From Rehmannia glutinosa (Eukaryota > Streptophyta > Magnoliopsida > Lamiales > Orobanchaceae): a stretch of 64,000 bases of DNA. Under the pieces are notes generated by a model, which saw only the letters and a list, made by a program, of their open reading frames with translations, made no database searches and was not told the origin of the DNA. Positions 48,401 to 58,385 of this stretch are shown here, piece by piece. The stretch is taken from NCBI GenBank assembly GCA_016081115.2, contig JABTTQ020001112.1, forward strand, positions 186,001 through 250,000, written 5' to 3'. The stretch's first letter is position 1; every line of letters begins with the position of its first letter. A program made the position numbers and the translations under genes.

Positions 48401-51359
48401 ACTTATAGTAAAACCTTTTGATTCGAGTGCTTCTCTCCAAACTTCCAATTTTGCATTTACTCCTTCCCTTGTTTCATCAATTAAAACTATATCGTCCGCA
48501 AATAACATACATTCAGGGATGGATTTTTGTAAGTGTTTAGTGATTTCATCAATTATCAGGATAAAAAGGTACGGGCTTAGAGCAGATCCCTGATGCAAAC
48601 CTATAGTGTTTGGGAATTCGCTAGATATTCCTGTTGGTGTCCTAATACATGTTGTTATACCATCATACATATCTTTTATGGCATCTATGTAGCTATTTTT
48701 ATTCCTCTTTTTTTCCAATACGCGCCACATTATATCACGGTTGACTCTATCGTATGCCTTTTCAAGATCAATAAAAACCATATGTAAATCTTGTTTTCTC
48801 TCATTATATTGTTCACATAATCGTCTAATTAAGTGTATAGCTTCAATTGTGGATCTTATTTTGAAAGAAAAAAAAATGGGATTCCCCATCTCTTTTGAAA
48901 ACAGCTTATAAGCTCCTAATATCTTATTTTGGGAGCTTATAAGATCTTTTTTTTAAAAATTTACCAAATACTTTTTGAGAGCTTATAAGATCTTAAACAT
49001 CTTGTAAGATGTTTTGAAGAGCTTATAAGCTCAGCCAAACACCCTCTTATATATCTCACTGATAAAAAAATAAACCAGTTCTCATCCATTCATATGTGAC
49101 TTCAAAACAAGCTTGTGCAAGCAAATCATACTCAAAGCTCCACGCCTAGGAAAAATAATCGTATCAAAAGAAGGAACATTCACACAGCAAAGAGCTGATG
49201 CTAAGTTGTGTAATGCCATAAATGATGTCAGCATTAGCTTTGTTAGAAGGAAAAGAAAAAGTAGACAAAGTAGACCAACCTGCTAAGGTTAGCATCATCA
49301 ACTTTGCCAAGTGTAGCAACAACACCGAGCATATCTTTAGTCAAAGAATGATCAGAAACCTGAGCTTCAGAGTTATATTTCATCTTACACAAAATGGCAG
49401 CTGCAGACTTCTCGTACTTCAGAATATGCTGAAGTGTTTCTTCCTCACTCTCCGCAGAGGCAGGGTCTTCGTTTTCCGTTTTGGAGAAACTTGTTGTATG
49501 ATACTTCCCAATAGCAACTGTAAGCACAAGTAGGGATTGAAAACCACATAAAAGTTAATCACTCAAAAAGTAATTTCAAGTAAAACGGAGGCATATCTAG
49601 CAGCCATATAAGAGAAATAGGAGCATAGGATGCATTTACACATATGTAACATCTTTGCAACAAAAACTTCAAGAAAAAGCCAAGGATGATATATACTACT
49701 GAGTGAAATATCAAATATGTCATAAATTCTATTATTGAAGGCAAAGAAGCACCAGGAATTTGACAACATATTCTTTAAGATTTTGGCACTACGTTGAGAC
49801 CGTTGGAAAGGAATTTGGAAATTCAGATACCTTGCCTATCAAGAATTGAATCCTCCAATTTATTCCTCATATTCTTTAAGTATTTGACATTTTCCTCATG
49901 ATGCTTAATTTTTTCACCAATTTCCTGCAGATCGTCCTGAAGTTTCTGCAACAAGTACATCAACTCATGTCATTATTTCCCCAAGAACCATACTAAAAGA
50001 AGTTCAAATAACAAAGGCAAGTACTCTTTTCATTTGGAAACCAAGACAGTAACCGATATTGAACACAAATTCATAACATGATCACATAAACTTCGCCACA
50101 GAGGACATAAGAAAATTAGTGACAAACCTTAGAATGGTTTACAATTGACTCAGGGGGCTGAATATGCATTCCATTTTGCATGTCCTCCCTTGAGTGTGGA
50201 GAATTTTGTCCAAAATGCTTAAGTGCTGATGGGTCAGCAACGACCAACGCCCTAGAGTTGATTGGCATCTGGCATAGCAACAGCAATACTCAGCCTTAAA
50301 TACCACCAAAATACATGCAAGCACATACACACACTTATGCATATCCGGAACAACACACAGACAAATAGTTAGGAGCTAAAAGTTTCATTATGTGGGTAAT
50401 ATGCAGATGTAAAATGTCAGATTTAAAATGACAATTCTTCAAGCCTATTTGTTTCTTTTGCCAATCAGACAGTGAAGTCCTTATAAAGCTAAAAAATTCA
50501 TTATGGTAATTCCAATGTGTGATCAATGGTTTTGAACCCACTAGGACCAGCAAGCAAAGAAAAATAAATAACTCTGGAGGACCAACCTCTTTAAATATTA
50601 ATAAACAAACCAAATAGCAGTAAGTTTCACCGGATATACGTATTACATGACACAAAAATGCTATGATTTTACCAGATACAAACTACAAGACATAAAAGCG
50701 ACTCAAACAACTGCACTCAAACAAGCTACATAAGTGCGCACTTGTAAGGTGTACCACTTCCCCATGAAGAAAACTGGCTATTGATACAAACATTACTACG
50801 AGGTTCAATATATATTAGTGAAGTTATCAAGTTCCTACATTTCTAGAATTAAAACATGGACAACATTTGGAAAAAGAAAAAGAAATTTGACCAGAAAAGG
50901 AAAAAATAAATATGGCACAAAGATATATAATAAATAAGTAAAAAGAAATGCCAATAGAAACTTAGAAAGTCATCAAATTAAACTACACAATTTTCCAGTA
51001 AACCCCCCTATTCCATCAATGTTACACACAGAGACCACGATTGCAAAGAATTCAAACCAAATCATCCGCTAAAATATCACAATTTTCAACATTCTCCATA
51101 TCCAATTCCAGACTTCGAAATACTCCCAATTTTGAGCCCCAACATGAAATTTCAACAACTTCTCCAAACACACATAGTTGCATATCTAACACCTAGGGTT
51201 TCTTGAACTTTCTCAGAGGTCAAAACAGCCTAGATGAACCTTGAACCCCAGTCATGAGAAAAATGCGAAAAATAAAGCCAATTAAAAAAAAAAAAATGAA
51301 ACCGGGCTTACTGGTTCACTATCTATTGACATTCGCCGTATGTCGCCTCCGCCGAACAT
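45444..51359 (-). CDS. DMS3: DMS3 orthologue, SMC-hinge protein of RNA-directed DNA methylation
   Basis: Eight exons on the minus strand: 51312-51359, 50128-50268, 49831-49945, 49280-49517, 47112-47303, 46681-47004, 46215-46439, 45444-45482; about 440 residues against 420 in Arabidopsis. Order: a short variable N-terminus, a coiled coil (exon 3), an SMC-like hinge (MLGVVATLGKVDDANLSR, SEYLGLETMLAVVC, RPYAGELIADDPQRRLDLL, PPGFLGFAVNM, LRETLFYNLFSNLQVY, GAISLDGGVIR), a second coiled coil (exon 7) and a C-terminal tail ending STPR. DMS3 has no ATPase heads; it works with DRD1 and RDM1 to bring Pol V to target DNA. Exon 6 to exon 7 is one base out of phase: TTAGGGAGAT needs one more G. Intron 4 holds a MITE split by a LINE, and intron 7 holds a hAT-type MITE. 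In Arabidopsis DMS3 adjoins EMB1796, as I recall. Confidence 0.94.
45552..45985. mobile_element. hAT-type MITE with perfect 8-bp target duplication
   Basis: 434 bp in the last DMS3 intron. The ends TAGGAATGATAATGGG and CCCATAACCATCCTA are imperfect inverted repeats. The 8-bp ACTAGGTC flanks both sides (45544-45551, 45986-45993), the hAT signature. GC-richer termini surround an AT-rich core; no coding capacity. Confidence 0.85.
47685..48851 (-). mobile_element. 5'-truncated RTE-type LINE
   Basis: Inserted in the MITE, with GATCTTA repeated on both sides (47678-47684, 48852-48858). The 3' end (low coordinate) has a TTG/CAA microsatellite tail (47685-47708) and the CTACGTGGGGTCGGCTATAC motif typical of plant RTE LINEs. 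About 1.17 kb remains; the endonuclease and the first part of RT are missing. Confidence 0.88.
47726..48851 (-). pseudogene. RTE LINE reverse transcriptase, truncated, one in-frame stop
   Basis: A single frame runs through RT motifs VFIDLEKAYDRV, LHQGSALSPYLF and FADDIVLI and the C-terminal region (SFKYLGSII, RLRWFGHVYRRP, GRGRPKKTW). It is broken only by one TAA at 48386-48388; 48889 and 48382 are in the same frame. The first codons of the open stretch lie in MITE sequence. It cannot move alone because the 5' part is absent. Confidence 0.9.
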
Positions 51360-54218
51360 CGTCGGCCGTTAACGGTGGCGGTGGCACTGCCGAGAGACTG
51401 AGAGTTGACACGGAGCAAGTGAAGAGAATGGGGTATCACTAAAAGGTTAAAGTACAATTTGCCCCATAAATTAAGCTGGCTTTGACAATTAGCCCCACAT
51501 ACCTCTCTGCAGTAAAATTTCCTAAAATTGCGAATAATATTGAGATGAATGCGTAAAAGACACAGGACTCGCTTGTTTTTGTTTACAGGACCGATTTTCA
51601 GTTTTTCAGTATTTTCTGCGAAATTTTCGAGGTGTTTGTTTGTGTTTGATTTTTTATTTTTTTAAATTATAGTATTTTAAAGAGTTTCACTATAATATTA
51701 TTTATATTTATTATTGATGTGTGATGTTGAAATATTTAAAGCCTAAAGGTGATGTGTAATGATATATAATATTGTGGGACCCATATATTTCAATTAGGTG
51801 TAATTGTACTAGATTGTAATGATTATTTATGGTTTTAAAAAACTTGAAAAATTTAGATATGGTTTTTTTATTATGAAAATCAGGTAAGAAAAATATGAGT
51901 TAAGATATTTTTTAATAGTGTAAAATGGAAGAAATTCCTTTTTTTTTTTTGGAGGAAAGAAGAAATTCCTTTGAAACTAAAACTTAAGCCGAGTTATTCT
52001 AAAAAAAAAAAAAAAAAAAACTAAAGTCGAGCAATTTGGATTTATCCCATGTTGACAGTGTTGCTGTTTTTTTTAAGGCAGATCACTCAAGTCAACTGGG
52101 TTGACTAAAATTTTCTTTTCAAGATGAAAGTCTTTATGCTAGTCCTTTTTCCGATGGGAAAGTCTTATCTTATTCCTTTTCCAAACCAGGAAGTCTTCTC
52201 ATCTTCTTGTCCTTGAGCTGGAAAATCATTTGATGAGAACTTGCTTGCACGCACCCGCAAACATTAGAGGGCCCCGGGGGTTGTCCTAGGGAGACCCCTC
52301 CGATGCTCAAGTCAGCACGGTGAATGGGAGAAATAACAGTAAATGAATACTGAAAAAATAATGCATAGGAGAATGATGAATTGTAATAGGTGGAACCTTT
52401 TTATACCTGATAGATGAGTCTCGTGGGCCGATTCAATTATTAAGAGCTCATTGAGCAATTAATATTAAAGAAATATATATAAAATAAATTATATATTTAA
52501 TTTGTCAAATATTGTTTTTGTCACGAACAGTAACATTACTGGACAAGTAGACCCGAGTTCGGATCTATCCCTCGTCTCTCTCAGGACATCCATTTCTGTT
52601 TTCTCCCATAAAATAAAAAGACCATAGCCTCGTATGTTGATGTTTCAATGAGTCCTTTTTTTTTAATGTTTGAAGAGAAAAAATAGTTTAGATTTATTTT
52701 TGTGTTATAAGTGAAATTTTATTTGGATAAACGAATAAAAATAAAATCGTAGATTTAGAAATAAAAATACATTTCCTTTAAAAGAAAAATTATGAATATA
52801 TTTAAGAGGAATAGTTGGTAAGAATGATGCCTTTTGTGTTTTTATGATTTGACTTTTAAATTTTTATAAATATCATAATTTTTGAAGAGATAATGGTAGG
52901 CCCCACTTGTATTATTAATTTGAATATGTGATATATTATTGTAAGCTAATTCGATGTTAACCATGTGGGTATGTTCATCTCTCATGAAATATTGACATGT
53001 GTCTTATTTCACAAATCTTGATATATATTTTGTTTTATCTAAAATAAAGTACTAAAATGAGATACATATCAACATCAAAAGGGAGCTAGACACTACTAGG
53101 GACGACAATTTTGGTTCGACCTCGACCTGCCCTAACCCACAGCGAGGCTGCGAGGCGGAGAGAGCATGGTTGTCACTTCCGCCGCGCGTATACCCATCCA
53201 CCTAACATTTTAACTTTTTAAAATATATTTAATATACGTTTTACTTATATGTCAATATAATTCGGATATGTTTAATATTATATCTAACATATCATTGATA
53301 ACAATAATTTTTATAAATAATATGTATTAATAAAGCAAAATACTAGATAAAAAAAACTTATAAATATGTTTTTAAATATATTACAAGTTTATAATAATTT
53401 ATCTTTTTTATTTGAATTATCGTGTATTTTATGATATAATAATAAATTTTTAATCTTACATGGGTTGACCGGTCTTGTCGGATGTGGCAGGTATCAAAAA
53501 GAATGAGAAGATAAAATTAACATTTCCATTAAACATAACTAAAAAATATATTATTCTGAATTTTATTTTTTTGAAGTGATATTATTTTGAATTTTAAGAT
53601 AATATTAACTTGAAAAATGCAAAATTTAAAATGAACCAACAGCTAGTCCACGATAATTTAGTAGAATCTCAAATATGTAAAAATTCCATAAATGTTTTAG
53701 TGGTAAGTATAATATTTTTATAACTTAACGGGGGCATGGGGCCAATGCATTTTCCGCATTTCATATCATTAACACAGTCTTCACTCCAGGTTTTGATATC
53801 TCCCAAAATATAAATGGGTTAAATCATAAAATCAATATTTCAATCAGAATACAATAAATATGTTACCTTTATAACAAACCTAAGGTATTTCATACCAATT
53901 TTTCAAGAAGTTGCTAGTGGGTAACTATTTATTTGATGAAAGGAAAACGAACTTCCTTTTTGTGTAATATAAAAGATATAATAAGCATTGATATTTGAGT
54001 AAAAGCTCATTATTTCAGACAATTTTTTGATCTGGCCTCAGTGTTGCCAAATTCTAAAAGACACAATTTGATCATCTTTTAAGACTATTGCATAGTATAA
54101 ATACAAAGAAAATGAAAGACAAACTTGGCACAGGAAAAATAATTATGTTTTTGAACAAAATTCTTCATTCTCTATATTTGCTATAAAACTCTTATCATTC
54201 TTGAGATGAGTTATAGTT
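51360..54218. other. Spacer between DMS3 promoter and NMNAT 3' end
   Basis: No gene seen. The first 300 bases are the DMS3 upstream region. About 52235-52340 (GGGAGACCCCTCCGATGCTC) has the look of a diverged retrotransposon LTR or other repeat, but no ends were found. 53085-53490 contains hAT-like words (CTAGGGACGACAATTTTGG). Otherwise AT-rich with poly-A/T tracts. Confidence 0.4.
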
Positions 54219-55938
54219 TCAACAGCACAGTTTCATGTATAAGCCATTTTGTTTAATATAATGAATTACTTCATCTGCTGTCAAATACTTCACTGACAAT
54301 CCTCTTGAAATGCAATCCCTGAAATGGATAATTGAAAAAGTGTAAGCTCATTTTCCTTGATTCTTTGCCCAGATTCAGATTGTTGCATTGTATTTGTATC
54401 CATGAGTATAGAAGATTACAATCCTCCAACAACAACTAAGTGGAAATGAAAGTTCATGTTCTTACCTCAATCCGGTCGAACTGATCCCATTCGGTACCAC
54501 TTCATCTACAATTGTGATGTTATTCTGCAAGAAAAGATGTCGCCCGTGATGTAAATGCCATAATTTTTCCTAAAAAAGCTAGAAACAATTTCAAATTGCC
54601 GATGAAAAGCAAAAGTGGAGCTATGATGATTACATGGTAAATGAAGTTAGAGATAATTACAAAAACTACCCCGGTAACACGTTACGAATACCCCCTCCTA
54701 ATGGTACAATTTGTAAAATAGAAACAAATATCAAGGAGGTGTTTGTAATTTTCAAAGATAACTGATCTGTTTGTAAGCCAAACCTCAGAGTAGTATTTAT
54801 AAATGTACTTTGAAATTATGCAGCATTTAACTCGGGTCGTTGGCACAAAATAACAAATCACAAATGCAACATAAACCCAAGACAAGAATAACCTTTACTT
54901 GTGAGTTGTGACAGAATTAATTTCATAAGAACAAATACATGTTTAAAATGGATTACCTTGTATTCGTTCAATATATCATCCTTAGATATGATACTCTCAA
55001 CATCTTGGCCACCTCGCCGTATACAAACCAACCCAAAATCTCTACAAATAGTCCTGACCTAAACCAGAAAAGCCATGAGCAGAAATGAATTTCAATCACC
55101 AATTATTTTGTGCCATTTATTTAAAACATTCAGGTTTCCCAAGAATGCTTCAACTTCTCTAAGCTTAAACAGGATATAATTAAATGCTTATGTTAGGAGC
55201 TATAAGCCTATAACAACCAGTCCTTCCCCATTATGTGCTCTGAATGCCTCTTTAAAATTGTAAGAAAAAGAAAAATCGACCAGAAGCAGCATCTAAATTC
55301 TTTAGCTGCCAGTAGTAAAAATATAGTTTGTTAAACAGCCACTATGCTATCATACTAGCACCAGAGCGAATGCGACTTTACCTGATCACGGATCCAAAAT
55401 CCAGGAATACTGAAAGATTCTATCAGATCAGAACCACAGACGAGCAAGACTTTAAGTGACTCTACAAAGAGAAGAACAAATCATAAGCTTGAAAGATTGC
55501 ACATTTTTTGGGAAATTTTTTTGAAGGTAATGCAGCTAATGTGTTTGAACAGAACTAAATTGGATAATACTTCCACGTCCGAACGCTATACTGACAGAAG
55601 TTTGATGTTTCTAAAACCTCTGCAGTTACTAACGAAAAAATGACACCATACTCGGTAATGAGTTTCTTCAAAGCTTACCACTGGATACAACTTCACTTTG
55701 GCATAATGAATTCCAAACTCTAGACAAAATCGTCAATGTGCGTTGGTAGGTGCTCTGACTTGCCTGTTGAGATGCAATAGAAATGTACCTAATAGTCAAT
55801 ACCATAGTGAAATAACCAAAAAAAAAATATTAGTAACACAATTACAAAGGCTAAGGACCAGTGGGTTATTCAGAACTACGGAACTTCAGATAATCTTCTA
55901 CTGAAATATCAATAATATTAACATGTGGTTGTGGTTGT

Positions 55939-56029
<91 letters not shown>

Positions 56030-57338
56030 CCCATGGATCTACCATAACGAAATCAGAACTTTTACAAGCAAGATTACACATAGCAATACGATGTTCAGCC
56101 AGTATGAGACCCTGCAAGTAGGTGAAAAAACTCACTATAGGAGATGATGATATGCTCACCGTCCAAAAGATATCAGATGACGAGACTATAAACCTTCTTT
56201 TAGAACCAACAATGATGAATAATGGAACAAAACAACCATGTTGCATTAAAATAACGCAAGACATGTTTCAATACCAAGGATCGTAACTAGGAAATAAGGA
56301 ACCCACGTAGTGATAACTGATAATATATAATAAGGCGTTCAATAGGTTGAATAAATAATACGATTTTGTGGCAATTAAATCTGTGAGGGGAAGTCAAAAG
56401 GCTTTCAGCCTCAGCAGCCAACATCCTATTATTATTGTGAACAATATTTCTTCATTGACCTTTCTTTGAATCTTTGAGGCAGTTTAGTGAACAAATTCTC
56501 ATACACCACATCTGCCATGCACATAAAATGCTAGAAAGCTTCTCTGATGTGAATGTATACATAACGTCTGGCTTGCCCATAATATCCAGAATACCTTTTT
56601 CCCGTATGAATCATTTACGGGTGACATGTAACCTCCAATGACACAAAACCCTTGTGAATTTAGAGCATCTCTTGCCAACTCTGATCATTAAAACAGTAAA
56701 AGTTACAACTTCATATTATGCAACTGTGCATTCACTTAACTACACAACTTGATAGAAAATTAGAAACCATCATGTTCAAAATGTCTTTACTGCCCCAACC
56801 CCCAATAAAAGAAAAAAGAGAATGAGAATGGATATATAGGGTGAGAAGTGCTCACCAAAACAACGCAAGTGCATGTATGTAGGAGGGTTAAAACTTCCAG
56901 TTGATACCAAAACTACATAAGGCTTTCCCCTGTATGAGAGAGAGGACCAAAATATTCCATATCAATATCATAAGAAAAACTTTCAGCTGGCAAAAAAAAA
57001 AAAAAAAGAAAAAAGAAAAAACCATATGAAAGTTGAATTCCAAAGAATAACAAACAAATTTTGCAGCTAAAGACGAGAAAAAAATAGCCTACAGACTTAC
57101 TTGCTCCCAGAACTTGATAAACCATATTTATTGATATATTCCAAAGATAATTTGTCCAGTGGCAGCGATACATCTATAGCAACAGCGAAACACGTCAAGA
57201 TTTTCAAGCAAAGCTCAAATCTTTTTGTGTTAAGACAAAAATTAATAGTAATAACAATAACTCCAATGACGAAATACGAAACAGGGCAGATGGGCTGATA
57301 GCATAAGCATCATGTTTACCTGGATTTGCGGCAGCCAT
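54219..57338 (-). CDS. NMNAT: Nicotinamide/nicotinate mononucleotide adenylyltransferase
   Basis: Ten exons on the minus strand, all in phase: 57320-57338, 57101-57173, 56856-56929, 56595-56680, 56028-56111, 55679-55763, 55382-55461, 54957-55058, 54466-54524, 54219-54318; 253 residues (Arabidopsis enzyme about 238). It joins ATP and NMN or NaMN to make NAD or its acid form, a shared last step of de novo and salvage NAD synthesis. Visible motifs: the nucleotidyltransferase signature STGSFNPPTYMHLR (exon 3), GGYMSPVND, SSDFVMVDPWE, KVLLVCGSDL, the C-terminal ISST motif and RGLSVKYLTADEV. Intron 5 begins with a long (CT)n-(CA)n tract directly after the donor. A partial duplicate starts about 7.7 kb away at 63205. 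No frame break here. Confidence 0.95.
54655..54815. repeat. Intronic MITE, 'AATTACAAAAACTACC' family (copy 6)
   Basis: From GATAATTACAAAAACTACCC to AAACCTCAGAGTAGTATTTAT, with the GGTACAATTTGTAAAATAGA core shared by copies 7-9. In NMNAT intron 8. Confidence 0.65.
55935..56026. repeat. Compound microsatellite (GT)n(GA)n at a splice donor
   Basis: About 28 bp of GT followed by about 64 bp of GA on the plus strand. In the gene's orientation this is (TC)n then (AC)n, and the donor dinucleotide GT of NMNAT exon 5 is the first unit of the tract (GAG|GTCTCTCT). The same arrangement recurs at 63672-63753. Confidence 0.92.
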
Positions 57339-58385
57339 TCAATGAGAGTTTTATAAACTTCTCTTTGGCAAAAACCCAAACAGATTATACGCAATTATGA
57401 ACACAGACGGTTTTCAAAGTAACTCTTCCACCACTAATCATTTTGGAGTTTACAATACAAAACAGCAATTCTGAAAGTTCGAAGAAAATGGAAATCCTGC
57501 AAGAATTTGTCGATTTACGATCCAGTGGGAAGCAAATGGGCCGAATCAAACGACCCGGTAATTTTCGTAGGCTTTTTAAATGGGTCGTGGTAAGGATCAA
57601 TTTTGATTGCATTAGTTCAGCCTCATTGGGCCTTAATTTGTGACCCAATGATTTTTGAATGGAAATACATCTCCATGAAAACTAATATAACTTTTCACAT
57701 TGCTTCGACCCCAAAATCCAAATCTTTATTTAAAAAAATCAATATTATTTTATTTTTGTATCAATTTTTTATCCATAAAAAATTGCTTGATAGAATCAAT
57801 GTCAAATAAAATTGAAAATAAAGTGTATCGATTACTTTCTTTTTGTTGACCAATTAATTAATCGGTTACTGTACAAGAGTAAATTATTTACACTTTAGTG
57901 CAAGAAAATCTAACTTTTTTGATTAAGTGTATGTTTGGTCCATCAGTATTGTCTTTATCATATATGATACAAAAGCAATAACCCTATGGGCTAAGGGGGG
58001 TAAAGTAATTAACATTTTCCGGGCATGCACACGCATGTCAACATAGCTCACACGAGTCGCACAATTTACAAACACTAGAGGTGCAATTTGTAATATAGAA
58101 ACAAACATCAGAGCATATCGTAATTCTGAAACATAACTGCGTTTCTTTTGTAATTAAGCAAAACCTCAGTGTAGTTTTTGTAATTATCCCTAAAGATTAT
58201 GAAGCATTTCCTGAAAATAGCTACAAAAACATACATATGCACTATACAGGGTACATACATTCAATAATCTTCCAGGAGTGAGCAGTCCCTAGGCAAAGCT
58301 TAGGCAAATACTTAGACAAAATATCCCCAATTTGCTATACATGACCACAATGTAGCTGAATTAGCACGGCCAGTGAGTCGAGCTT
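57339..58385. other. Spacer between NMNAT start and hinge gene 3' end
   Basis: Holds the NMNAT promoter side and the 3' flank of the hinge gene. 57945-58192 is another copy (7) of the 'AATTACAAAAACTACC' family: it ends TGTAGTTTTTGTAATTATCCC and contains GGTGCAATTTGTAATATAGA. No gene seen. Confidence 0.5.

Larger units (their letters stand above)
47481..49046. mobile_element. PIF/Harbinger-like MITE split by a LINE insertion
   Basis: The ends are GAGGGTGTTTGGCT and AGCCAAACACCCTC, with TTA on both sides (47478-47480, 49047-49049). Without the inserted LINE (47685-48851) and one target-site copy it is about 390 bp, like its sister at 36619-37041. In DMS3 intron 4. Confidence 0.85.

Noticed and set aside
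52235..52340. A solo LTR or pararetrovirus remnant
   Set aside because: Only a short GC-richer stretch with LTR-like words; no paired ends, target duplication or coding domain to support a call.
55939..56264. Arg-Glu or Ser-Leu repeat proteins around the GA tract (and at 63598-63975)
   Set aside because: These are readings of a microsatellite plus NMNAT exon 5 in the wrong frame.
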